From: Pectinophora gossypiella
Taxonomy: Eukaryota; Arthropoda; Insecta; Lepidoptera; Gelechiidae
Length of the DNA stretch: 64,000 nucleotides
Assembly: GCF_024362695.1 (NCBI RefSeq)
Contig: NC_065407.1
Coordinates: 11,842,001-11,906,000 of the forward strand
Direction: 5' to 3'
A program made the translations under genes and the position numbers. This document shows, piece by piece, positions 35,203-46,936 of this stretch; the stretch's first letter is position 1, and each line of letters begins with the position of its first letter. Below the pieces are notes generated by a model, which made no database searches, was not told the origin of the DNA, and saw only the letters and a program-made list of their open reading frames with translations.

Positions 35203-36279
35203 GTTAGTAATCATAATACTATCATTATTATGACATTAGATTAGATACCTTATTAATAGGAAAAAGTTTTCGCCCTACTATGATGAGATATGTGTTTTCC
35301 TTTAGAGATGCTTTAGAAAAATATAAACTAATTTTAAATCTCATATTTACTTCATTGTATTAGAGTAAACGAGAACACAACGATAAAGCATATATTTATT
35401 AATTCATAAGATATTTTGACTGCATATCGGCCTATTTGTGTTACCGTAAAGTCAAGGGCTATTAAAGTACTTTTTCAAAATATTATAAAATTGAAAGTGT
35501 CAGGGTTATTATTGAGCCGCCAAAGGCCCCTGACATGGCCCATGTAACGATTACTTACTTACATCAGTAAGTAGTAACCGGGACCAACGGCTTAACCCTG
35601 ACACCAGGATTGGTGAGGTTGGTAATCCACCTCACAACCCACACGATAGAAGAAGAGATTGAAAGTGTCAAACTTTTTCACAAATAGACATAAGTACCAC
35701 CACAAAACTTATCGGGGCAGTCACAAACTACCAAAACACATCTTGCAGGCAACTTGTAAATGAATAAGTTGTCCTAAGATGAATATGATGGATGAGCCAT
35801 ATGGTTGTAGGTTACCAACCTAATACCCTTATAGTATAGATCATAATTTTAAAAAGGGCATGCCTAATGGTTTAGCTGACTTTAGGTCAAAAGCTGGGTG
35901 CATTCTATTTTATTTGTTCCCCTTAATCCAACTTAACATTAACCTGTACGATTCGCGTAGGTACTCTATCAAAGTCATAAAAGTTAATATTGGTTTTGAT
36001 TTAAGAATTTCCATATTTCTGATTCATATGAGCGCCCTTGACGTCACCAATCACCTGATAAGCTACGATCGAAAGTATTACTAGGGCAATCTTGTTCCAA
36101 TGCCCGAAAATACGGGCCCTTACACGACATCGTCAGTTGGTTTCCGACCGTCGCGCGGCCCGCCAGCTCTCACGCTATAAGTACCAACAACCAATCTGAT
36201 GACGAACAATCATATTTACGTAGCCATGGTGACAAAGGGCTTCGTTTTATTTAATAGACAAATGACATAACGCTCGGAG

Positions 36280-39200
36280 AAACAATCCCCGTTTGTGAAG
36301 CCACATGTACGGGCTTCGTTTTCTAAGATGCTATGGTGGAAACAGATAGAGAGGGTGCAATATAACGTGATGATGATCGAGAAGGAAGAAGAGAGGAATA
36401 GACAGTACAATGAGAATGCAACGTTAACGCTCTCGCTGCCGACACGCGACCCTGTGTTGCAAGACAACCTACTCATAGCTAACATAGAGCAAGTTAAGTC
36501 GCTACAGGCGTCACTGTTTCCTATATGTAACAAAGGTAAAAGTTTCCTTGTATCATTCATATTTGGTATAGAGACGACTGTCTGCTTTACATATGTGTGA
36601 TAAATATGTACGCAGCGTGGAAAATGAGCGCTAAAATCAGCAAACTCTTCTGGAACAATTTATGTCAGCTTATTGATAATGTTTTTCTATTTCCATAAAC
36701 GTTCCTTATCGGTATATTATTGTTATTAAGCATTGTAAGTGTAATACTCCGATTATGGTTTCTATTATAATCGCGCTGTTGAGTCGATCGCTTCGCGTGC
36801 CTATCAACGTATTGTGAAACATGAAATGTGCACAATTATACAAAAGTTATGCCTTTCAACACGGAAACTTTACTTTTCAAGATAGGACGAGGAACTAGGT
36901 CATGTCACACGTGATCCAATAAAAACATCGTTTGTTCGATGTTTCATTGTTAAAAAAGTTGTTTGTTTCAGGCACATTTATTTCAAACTTCCTACAAAAC
37001 AACATAAAGACTAACCTGTTAGAAATAAACACAGATATAAGAACATTTCGAACGACAGCGAAATTAAAAGAACCACGGGATCTCTTTGCACTCCCAAAAG
37101 AACTTGATTGTCCTCAACAAGCACCTCGGTGGCCTTCAGAATGTCAAGTAAGTTAAGTTGTTGATATATCGTTGACATTGTCCTAAGTTTAAGTAATTTG
37201 TCACTTCGTAACTTACATTACACCTTTTAAATGCCCGCGAACAGCTGTTCTTAAACGTCACTTTGTTTTCCAAGGTTGTAGAAGAAAAGATACAACATAT
37301 AACATGGACTCCAACAAATCCAGAACCATATTACATCTCCACGGGAAAAGAACTGAAACCACAGCCTGTAGGCGAAGAGGCGGGTACTGTAATATTTCAG
37401 TACTATCCTATGAGCGCCGTCAACTATGTGAGTTAAGATTTGATGTTCTTTCTTTACTAAATCCAAGATTAAGTTGTGGGTGATTTTTCGAAAGTGTCTC
37501 AGTAAGTAATTTCGATGGTCCATAGTTTTTCATGTCTTTTTAGTGTTGCCTACATATGAGGAGGTAAGACATTCGTTTAAAAAAATATTACAAACGAAAC
37601 GAGGTACTTTCAAAAATTCAGCCTATTCGCTAATTGCTTGTTTACGCAAATGTCAATATCAACTCTATTAATATTTACTTTCAGTTCAGTCGCTCTACAG
37701 TAGGAGGATCTCGTTTATATCTATCAGCTTGTGCCAGTGCTGGAGGTGGTGGAGTTGACGACGAATTGCGTTTCGAATCTCGCTTCGAAAGCGGGAACTT
37801 AGCCAAAGCAATACGTATAACCTCAGCATATTACGAACTCCATCTACGAACTGACCTCTACACCAACAGACACATGCAATGGTTCTACTTCAGGGTCACA
37901 AACACGAAAAAGCAAACGATGTACAGGTAAAAAAAATTGGCACATAATTACGTGAAATCACAAACGTAGCAAAAGTCAAGGTACGTGAAATGTTTCAGGT
38001 TTTCAATAGTGAATTTGTCAAAAGCTGAAAGCTTGTATAATGAAGGCATGCGGCCTCTGCTATATTCGACGAAGGACGCACAATTGCATTCGATCGGTTG
38101 GAGACGATGCGGCGATAACATTGCCTATTACAAAAACGATTCCACGTAAGTAAATGGAAAGAAACAATTTTAAAATGACAGCCTATTTACATTTTACTAA
38201 AGAACAAACGACCTTATCCAGTGAAAATTAGAAAAAATATTTGGTTTATAAGTTCTGCAGCTCAGGTTTTTGACCGCACTTAAGGACTCTTAAGAATAAT
38301 CAGCATCCACAACTTTGCAGCCGCTCATTAATTGACTAGTCTTTGGCTACGAGTAATCAATATTTTATTTCAGATGTGAGGAAGAGGAACAATTTCCAAG
38401 CTACACGTTAACATTCAACATAGAATTTCCACACAGCGACGACGCCGTATACATAGCACATTGTTATCCTTACACGTATTCGGATCTACAAGAATACCTA
38501 TCAAGACTCCAATCTCATCCGATCAAATCCACTTATTCGAAACTAAGGCTTCTTTGTCGAACGTTAGCAGGAAATAACGTGTACTACTTGACGATAACTG
38601 CTCCACCAAATCCTAACGAATTGGAACCAAAGGTAATAGTGACATTTTAGAAACTGTTGAAGCAATAGATGACCACTTTATAACTAATAATTATTAATCA
38701 TCATCATCATCATCATCACCAGCCTATTAACGTCCCCACTGCTGGGACACGGGCCTTCCCTATGGATGGATAGGGAGATCGGGTCTTAAACCAACACGCG
38801 GGCCCAGTGCGGATTGGTGGTTATTAACGACTACTAATGCAGCCGGGACCAACGGCTTAAGGTGCCTTCCGAAGCACAGAGGAGCTCGAGATGAAAACTT
38901 TTTTTTTGTGGTCACCTATGACCGGCCTTTGCGAAAGTTGCTTAACTTCAACAATCGCAGACCGAGCGCGTTAACCGCTGCGCCACCGAGCTCCTCATAA
39001 CTATTAATTAATAACTATTAATAATGTAAGTTAAATTATAGATCATACATCAAAACTTATTTACAATCCAAAAGATTTTTATAGAAGGAAGAAACATTTT
39101 CAGATCTTACGTAAATTATCATTCATATAAACAAATATATCTGCATTACAGAAAAAGAAAGCAGTAGTAATAACAGCGAGAGTGCATCCAGGCGAAACGC

Positions 39201-42200
39201 CTTCATCGTGGATGATGAAAGGTTTCCTGGACTATTTGACAGGAGACTCCAGCCAAGCCCGAGAGTTGCGGGAAAAGTTCATTTTCAAACTAGTTCCTAT
39301 GCTGAATCCGGATGGCGTGAGTGATGATTTGATGAACTAAATACCATTCACATCATCATTCATTGACACATGCAGACTGCATTGTTACGACTATATTTCA
39401 CCATGATTGTAGGTAATCGTCGGTAACAACCGATGTTCGCTGACCGGAAAAGACCTAAATAGACAATATCGGACTGTAATCAGGGAAACCTACCCACCCG
39501 TGTGGCATACCAAAGTAATGATACGCAGGTTAGTATATCAAAACTTAACCTTCATTACAATTATTCACATCATCATTCATTTATTATAGCACAGGCCTAA
39601 ACCAATGATTGTCGAATTTGTTTTCTAATTCATGTTTGGATCATAAATGATTATCACGTGCTCAGCAGTGAAGGAAAACATCGTGAGGAAACCCACATTC
39701 CCGAGAAATGCATTTTCAGAGGTATGTGACCTAACCTATATTGGGCTGGTTTTCCCTTCGCGGGTTGGAAGGTCAGACGGGAAGTCGCTTCCGTAAAAAA
39801 CCGGACCTATCAAATTTTCAGGTTAGGTAAGCGGACCCTGTTTAAAAACGGGACAATGTTAGGGAGATAATGATGATTGATGTATGTTCAAAACACACCA
39901 AAGGAATTGAATTCAGATTACAGGAAGAGTGCGGTGTGGCCTTATACGTAGACTTACACGCACATTCTCGGAAACATAATGTGTTCATATATGGATGCGA
40001 AAGTAGAAGAAATTCAGACAAGAGATTACAAGAGCAAGTATTCCCGTTGATGCTTCATAAAAACGCCGCGGACAAGGTACTGCTGCAATTCACTTATGAG
40101 TATAATATTAGTCTTCCGAGAGACTGTTTTAATGTTTTTATTTGTATGTCTTTTCAGTTCTCATTCGAAAATTGCAAGTTTCGTATACAACGCAGTAAAG
40201 AAGGCACAGGACGAGTGGTTGTGTGGATGCTAGGAGTTGCAAACAGCTACACGATGGAGGCATCCTTTGGGGGATCAGAACTCGGCAGTAGAATGTCCAC
40301 ACACTTCTCTGTCCAAGACTACGAGAGCCTCGGAAAGACATTCTGCGAGACCCTCTTAGATTTCTATGATGAAGATCCTAGCAAAGAAAGACTGAGAAAC
40401 AAAATCGTGACAAGACTGCTTAAAGAAGGTTCTAATGCTGATGAGCCGACAAACATTGACCTTTCTGACTATTCTAGGTAGATATTTGCTTTCCGTTTTC
40501 AAACTTGATTCTAATATTGAATAATTTACATTAATTTAATTTACAGTGACGAAGGAGACACTTCGAGTAGCAGTTCGGATGCTGTAAGACAACCAGGTGA
40601 CTTGCAACAAACCGCGCCACCGCCGTCACCAATTTTTCCAGATATCAATAGAAATATAAATGACGTAAGTTTGGCAAAATTCTACAAATCTTTAAAATAA
40701 GTAAAATATCTACTAGAAACTGCGATACTTAAAATAGTAAACAGTATTTGTTTTCGTCTTTACAACAGAAACCCAAGAAGCCACGACCAAGGTTGGAGAA
40801 ATCGAAACGTATTGAGAAGAAGAAGGCAAAACGAGAAACTTTGCAGGTTGTTTATAAAGAGATGTGCTTCCAAATTGTGGTGAAGTAGTTACATAATAAA
40901 CTTAACTCTAATTTGGACAATATTTGATCAGGTTTCAAGAGCCACGATAGATCTTACTTCAGACGGCATGTCAGACGCAACGACAGACGATGAGATGTTT
41001 GAAGAGAATCTTAGCCCCATCAAACGAGTTCATAAGCTTCTACATAGTTCTTCAAAACCTAAGGCTAGGAGAAAAAAGAAAATGCCACCAGAACTCAAGA
41101 TCATTCGCGCACCGGTGAGTAATGGTAATCAAGCAAAAAATAAAAGCATTCGTCAAAGACCAGCAAACTCTGCACGGCAACAGTGCCGCGCGCGGCGTAG
41201 CAAATACCATCTACGTGGATAGACGTCGTACGGCTATTGGTCAAAGCCCTCGATATAATTCACGCCCCGCGCGGCTCGGCTGCCGTGCTGTCAGGGCTGT
41301 TGAGAAATCTCATTGATTTTATTAATGATAATTCAATAACCATTTCAGACGAGCGATTCTCCTTACTATTCAGACAGAGAAAAGAAATCGCCAAAATGTG
41401 GAAGACCGCGAAGCGTCTCGATGATAAATGAACCGATAGAGAAACCAAGGTTGACGCCAGCATCTTGGCATCAGTTCAGGCGGTTGCCACCGCCAAAGTA
41501 AGCTCTAAAAAAGTTTTATATATTTTCATAAAAAGACAACAAAACAATATCGACATGATTGGGTAGACATTTATGCGAAAACAGACTGGCCCTTAACTAT
41601 TTTCTATTTGTTTTGGCACTGTTAAAAAAAAATATAATAGTATTCTAATCAAATCAAATCAAATCAAATATACTTTATTGCACAGAACTAAAATTTCAAC
41701 AATCAGACATAACACATGAACAACTACAACGTTCTGTGCTACCTTGTCAATTCATAATTTATTTTTGTACACAGATGTCTTTCTGACAACAAGAACCGAT
41801 TTACACAGCCATCAGAACTTCAAGTGAAACTGAATTCCTTGAAGAAGAATGTGTGGACTGGTGTACATAATGATGAAAGAGGTCCACTGTCATGGGGCAT
41901 CTCCACTTTTGCAATGAATTCATACTTTACAGACAGCGAAGCATTGTTGAGGTAAGTAACTTGTTTACTCTTTTTTCCATTACTTTTTTCTTTCTTGTAA
42001 AAAACCTCTTCCAGAAATTAACACCAAGAGTTGATTAATAAAAAAATAATTATCAACAGGTCATGTTCCAAAAAATTAGAAGAATTGGAAGGAGAACGCA
42101 AGAAAAGTAAAGACGAGAAGAAAAAGAAGAAAGCCAAAAATAAGAAGCTTTCTCTGAAAGTGCCAAGTTCAGTGGATGATATTTTAGAACCAATAAGTAA

Positions 42201-42761
42201 ATTACCTAAGGCCTGGAAGAAGAAAGGGAAGTAAGTGTATCTAATAATAAACTCCTCCCCTTCCCCTTCTCTCCTTTATAATAAACATTTCTTTCTTTCT
42301 TTTCTTTCTATTAGCTTTCCAATGACTGTTATCCTTTTAAGTTATTTAAGCCTACTTTAACAAACCCTCTTATGTAATTTACTTTGTAAATGGCTCAGGT
42401 AATAAATATATGAAAAATATTTATATATTAATCTTCTTTTTCCAGGTTAAAACACACCAAATCAGAGAATTCTCCATATGTGAACAATGCCAGTTTTACT
42501 GATATACCCAGAAACACACAGCCTTCACAAAAAACAAGTCCTGTAGTTAGTAGACAGGCAAAGACAAACTTTAGAAAAAGTGCTTTCGTAATGACAGCAA
42601 TCCAAACTAAAAAATCTGTTACAAAAACCATCAACACTCTTATATCGGACAATTCTGATTCTGAAGACTCCATACAATCTACAAAAAAAGTAAAAAAGAA
42701 AAGTAAAACTCTAAAAACTAAATCAAACAAGATAAATCTAGAAGGTAAATTTAAGAACTGA
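36280..42761 (+). CDS. Cytosolic carboxypeptidase, AGBL2/3 (CCP2/3) type
   Basis: M14-family zinc carboxypeptidase expected to remove glutamates from tubulin tails. Exons: 36280-36535, 36972-37147, 37275-37427, 37685-37926, 37999-38145, 38374-38632, 39152-39316, 39413-39528, 39917-40076, 40158-40477, 40547-40664, 40769-40846, 40932-41114, 41349-41497, 41775-41951, 42060-42230 and 42446-42761; phases are consistent, about 1061 codons from 36280. The CCP N-domain has RFESRFESGNL and YTYSDLQEYL. The catalytic domain has zinc ligands in ARVHPGE (near 423/426) and DLHAHSRK, LNPDGV, RCSLTGKDLNRQY and the catalytic Glu in NSYTMEASFGG (near 592). A long Lys-rich, low-complexity C-terminal tail follows. 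The true start is unresolved: 36280 and 36301 follow possible acceptors, ATG 36328 is the first in-frame methionine, and an upstream exon at 35115 is possible. The 81-nt intron at 40077-40157 is itself open in frame. Confidence 0.9.
38698..38997 (-). mobile_element. tRNA-like-headed SINE with ATG-repeat tail
   Basis: On the minus strand it begins GGAGCTCGGTGGCGCAGCGG (A-box-like TGGCGCAGCGG) and includes GCAACTTTCGCAAAGGCCGG, GGTCCCGGCTGCATTAG and CATCCATAGGGAAGGCCCGT. It ends in a (GAT)n tract seen as (ATC)n at 38698-38718 on the plus strand. Lies in an AGBL intron, antisense. Confidence 0.7.
39586..39880 (+). mobile_element. Headless copy of the 25008 SINE
   Basis: Begins GCACAGGCCTAAACCAATG and keeps ATTATCACGTGCTC, CCCACATTCCCGAGAAATGC and GTCGCTTCCGTAAAAAACCG before GGGAGATAATGATGA. 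No A or B box. In the AGBL intron just before exon 39917. Confidence 0.65.
41170..41290. mobile_element. GC-rich palindromic MITE, family C
   Basis: Ends CTGCACGGCAACAGTGCCGC and (reversed) CAGCACGGCAGCCGAGCCGC form a foldback of about 121 bp in the AGBL intron 41115-41348. Inner motifs ACGTCGTACGGCTATTGGTC and CGATATAATTC recall 13777-13910. Confidence 0.6.
41645..41690 (-). repeat. Non-LTR 3' tail fragment
   Basis: Several copies of AATCA followed by AATATACTTTATTGCACA, the reverse of a TGCAATAAAGTATATTTGATT tail. Another copy is at 11850-11885. A common dead retrotransposon end in an AGBL intron. Confidence 0.5.
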
Positions 42762-44143
42762 TATGCTGAAAATTGCTCACTTTATCTATTTATTACATTT
42801 GTTTTAAGATTGATAAAATATTGTAAATGTTGATTATTATATTATGTTACTTAGAGTAATGAATTGTGTTGTAATAACGAAGGAACTGAATTTACTTTGC
42901 AAGATAAGCCTCATAGCTTTGATCTAACCATACTACGGATAAGTGTTCTTACATATGTGGTGTTACATATCTATTGAATTGTAACAAAAATAGAAAATAT
43001 CTGTGTATAACCAACTCATTTATATTAATAAGAATGACTAAGTTATACAAGAAAGTGAGTAAAAATGTTCCAATAGTTTAGAATAGATATCTAAAATAAA
43101 AAAATATGAAACAATACAAACATATCTATGTTTTTGTTTTTAATTAAATAACACTCCTTTTTTAATACCTACTACATACACAATAAAGTCATCATCATCT
43201 CCCTAGATTTAACCATCACTTAACATTTTTCACCACTTACCTAACCTGAAGATTTGACATTCCCAAGCTAGTGTCAAAAAAACGCACATAAAGACTGCAT
43301 TACATTACAACATAACTAACATAAGCTCACGACTACATTGCCAAGTGGGGTAGTCAGAGGTACATTCATCACACGATGAACTAAGCATGGTGAGGTGTAG
43401 GTACTTAGTTCATTAGGTATATTATGAACACAACGCGAATATTCTTACGGAAATTCATTTTGTAGACAAAACTGTCTGTAATATAGTGAATCAAAAGCCT
43501 TATACCTACTTAGTAATTATTTTTCATAATCCTGCTGAAGGAGTTAAAAATTAATCATTAAATGCCAAATAAAGAACAGTAATTTATTGACTTACTTTCT
43601 TTTAAATGCAGCTGAACAATATAGCAAAACCTCCTAAAGATGAGGATATCGTATCTTCAATTCAGAATTATTAAACCATTGCAAAAAATAAAATTATGTG
43701 AACAGAAAAAATCACAAACTTTATCGTTTGACAGTTGCATGAATTGACCTTGACCTGCCGGGCAGTCGGCGCCGCGGTGTCGTGATAAAATGGTCATTCG
43801 TTCATTGATAAAATTCGGATACAGGCATTAGAACCACCCATGAATAATGCCAAAGTAAAATCTGTCTGTTACCTTTTGACGTAAACCACTGAACCGAATT
43901 TGATAAAAATTGGCAAATAGATTAATCGAACTCCAGAGACAGACGTAAAGTACTTTATAGAGACGGAGTTATACAGTTATTCAACCCAACGTGTAATTTT
44001 TGGCATGTTAAGGCATCAGTCAATAGTCATCATGTGAATAAACTGCATAACAAGGTAAATAGATATAAAATGAAAGCAATAATAATAAGTCCTACAGATA
44101 ATTTTATTTTTTAATAATAGTTAGGTAATTGGGTTATCGTTTT
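42762..44143. other. Convergent intergenic region
   Basis: Lies between the AGBL stop and the stop of the minus-strand secreted protein gene. Contains AGBL 3' UTR, a piece of the 22068 SINE family at about 43315-43390 and a repeat-like stretch at 43850-43985 (TTTTGACGTAAACCACTGAA). No gene recognised. Confidence 0.5.
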
Positions 44144-45728
44144 TCAGCAAACATTCGTCAACCAACTTGTTTCTGTTAAGTTGCTTGAAGTTGAGCAAAA
44201 TGAAGTTGAAACTGGTATTGCTGCTGGAAAGGCAAGAATTCTTAGTTCTCCAGCTTCTGAAAACTGCAAAGCGTTGCTGACTCTGATTCCAGCTGACGTG
44301 TAGCCGGGTGTTTGTGGATCACCAGTAATTGGATTAAACGTTCCACAACGCGATTTGGCTAGAATACAAGAAGTAACGTTTGTGTAAAACCTCACGTTAT
44401 CTGCGTCTAACGTTATATTTATGCCGGTCCTTGCTTCTCTGGTACATTGTGTGATCTACAAAAAAATAAATATTTTCTTTAAGTTACCTATATTGCCATT
44501 AAGGATTCTGAACTCAGTGGGGCAGAGGCATATTGCAACCAAAGCCGCTTGAGTTGGGAGTACTTGTGAGCAGTTAACAACATTTGGTTACCAACTGTTA
44601 TAAGTATGATAGGTACATTATTCGGAAGTGGAACTGTTATTTTATCTTCCAACGAAATAATAATATTTTTTATTTTCTTACCAAATTATTAGAATTAATT
44701 CTTCTTAAACAACGCACGAAATCACAATATCCCATAAAGCAACCTGATGGTTGTACGTTTAAAGCCGATGTGGATAATGCCATTAGAGCTGTAGCGCATG
44801 TAGCGTAAGTTGTGTTCACAAAATATTGCAAAGCACATACACTAAGGGCATTCAGTTCTTGAGGTCCCTGAAATAAAAATTAAAACGTTTCTTATTACCT
44901 TTATTAGTATATTTTTATTATTTATTTAAATTGTTTCAAACATGATTTTTAACGTATGTACCTACCTCTGGCATCGAAGTAACTCTTGAAAAACAAGTAA
45001 TGCAACTATCCCTCAATGTAACATTAGTTGGTTGAGCAGTACTGCATGCAATATTCAGTAGATTTTGCAATTGTGCCCTGTAGAATTAAACATACATAAC
45101 AGAAAGTACACAACAGTACACAGTCACGCTCCTAATCCGTATTAGATGGGGTGGCAGAACCACAAGTATTTAAGAGACAACTTGCAGATATATTTGGTAT
45201 AAAGTTTTAAGATAGATGCAGAACGAAATATTTGGAAAAAACCAGATACAGAGCTATATTGTCGACGGATTGTATAAAATTACTCCAAATTCAACCCTTA
45301 TTAAACACAATTAGTTAAAAAAGGTATATTAAGTAGCAATTACCCGTTTGACGGACATAACGCAGCAAGTTTTTGAGTTTTCCACTGTAGAATTTTATTT
45401 TTTACATCGGTAAAATCAAAAATTCCACTGGAAATTGCGCCAATCTGAAAACGTATGTTATAATTGAGTTATTTACACCATTTAACTTTAATAGAGTCAT
45501 TAAGATGTCTTTAAATTTAATATTCTGACCTCACTAAAATTTAATAAGTTTTGACTCTTCCATTGCAAAATATATTTTTGTACTTCATTTAAATCTAAAG
45601 TTCCATTAATCTCGATCTGTTAAAAATATAATCTTATATTAGTAAACTTTTGCGAACCTAAACAAAACACAGACACACACACCACTTACAATAAAAGTAA
45701 AGAGAAGACCGTAATGTAACTTTTTCAT
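44144..45728 (-). CDS. Secreted cysteine-containing protein, six exons (unrecognised)
   Basis: Exons in transcription order: 45690-45728, 45530-45616, 45344-45444, 44966-45077, 44682-44867 and 44144-44455; phases 0,0,2,0,0; 278 residues. Exon 1 (MKKLHYGLLFTFI) with the start of exon 2 looks like a signal peptide. Exons 2 and 3 encode similar units: GTLDLNEVQKYILQWKSQNL and GIFDFTDVKNKILQWKTQKL, a clear exon duplication. Exons 4-6 carry about ten cysteines in spaced pairs (CITC, GYCDFVRC), which suggests a disulfide-bonded extracellular domain. All junctions are GT-AG. No known family was recognised, so the role is unknown. It is divergent from VMA21, about 620 bp away. Models are supported only by open frames, splice sites and the internal similarity. 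Confidence 0.75.
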
Positions 45729-46351
45729 TTTAGAATGGCAGACAGGACTTAACACATTGTAATAAAATACATGATTGACGAGAGATGTACAAAAATGATA
45801 AAAGTTCAAATAACTATTTCATAATAAGTACGTGAATGATGGTGTGATAATCGTATTGTGTTGATGCTCCAATTATTACACCATTATAATAAAACACACA
45901 AAGGCGTGTAAATTTAGCTCATAGGTACCTACTTTCATGTGCAGCAACCATGTAGCTGTGAAAATAGGTCTTTAGTAAATTAATCTACAGGCTGTAAATA
46001 ACCTGTCATACCTACCCTACGTTCATGCCAATGGTAGGTATCATTATATTGAACTCCTATTAATCGAGTGTTTGTTGCGACAAAAATTTAAAGTATGAAA
46101 TAACTACGTCTTTTGCGAGATAGCCAAAAAGGGCCGATCGAAATACAGAATTATTTCTCTAAGAATAATATAATAAAGCGAGCTTATCTATATATATATT
46201 TTTAGATTTGTAATGGTGTATCCGAATTATAAAATTTGATTCATTCATTCATGTCAATGTCATTTTGTCATGTGATTACTTTCTCGTTGTTATCGTGGTC
46301 ACTGTTTAATAAGAATTGTAGTTGTCTGCTGATATATTTTTCGGTTTAAAA

Positions 46352-46695
46352 ATGATCGCAGGGAAAGCTAATGTAAGGAAAATAACAATACATTCATTAG
46401 TCATCTTTTATATTATATTGTTATTAATTTATACTTTTTCTTTCAGGAAATGTCAGATTTTCAAGTCCTTTCGGCAATAGTGAAATACTGTTTAATGATC
46501 ATCAGTATACCCGTACTGTCGTTTTTCCTAGTTAAAGTAATAGTATTTGACGGAATTTTAAGACTAGAACCAATACCAAGTAGCGTGTCCTCTGCCGTAG
46601 TAGCAATATTAGTTCTACACGTCGCTCTGGGAACTTACATCTACAAGGCATATTCTGAAGCAGAAAAAGCCCCCAAGCCAACGAAAAAGGACTGA
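46352..46695 (+). CDS. Vma21: V-ATPase assembly factor VMA21
   Basis: Small ER membrane chaperone for assembly of the V-ATPase Vo sector. Two exons, 46352-46372 and 46447-46695 (phase 0), give 89 residues. Two hydrophobic helices are visible (about residues 18-40, around LMIISIPVLSFFLVKVIV, and about 55-75, around AVVAILVLHVALGTYIY), separated by a short loop with FDGIL as in the family. The C-terminus is Lys-rich (KPTKKD), in keeping with ER retrieval. Length is usual for animal VMA21 (about 100). The second exon alone is open, but the family layout and the short exon with GTAAGG donor favour the start at 46352. Downstream DNA carries a 1.45-kb foldback element. Confidence 0.88.
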
Positions 46696-46936
46696 AAATA
46701 CTTAAGTTTACGTATAAATATTTATAAGTTAGCTTACACAGCAACTTGAGTGTGAGTAATAATTTCCCCAACAGCATGTCAAAAGGAAAAGATGACAAAT
46801 TGTATAGGTAGTAAGAATGTATGAAACTATTTATTATAATAATGACTAAGACATATTTATGTGATGGGAGATATTCTTTTGAGGATGTTCCATAGAGCAT
46901 TTTTTGTTATATTTAATGGCAATCACCTTCAAAAAA

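Noticed and set aside
36216..36560. Minus-strand 114-residue frame
   Set aside because: Antisense shadow of the AGBL coding exon on the plus strand.
39870..40481. Single 203-residue frame in the carboxypeptidase
   Set aside because: Its first part is intronic SINE sequence and it reads through an 81-nt intron; the spliced exons 39917-40076 and 40158-40477 match the family better.
41237..41431. 64-residue frame in an AGBL intron and exon
   Set aside because: Out of frame with the exon at 41349 and overlapping the MITE; a shadow.
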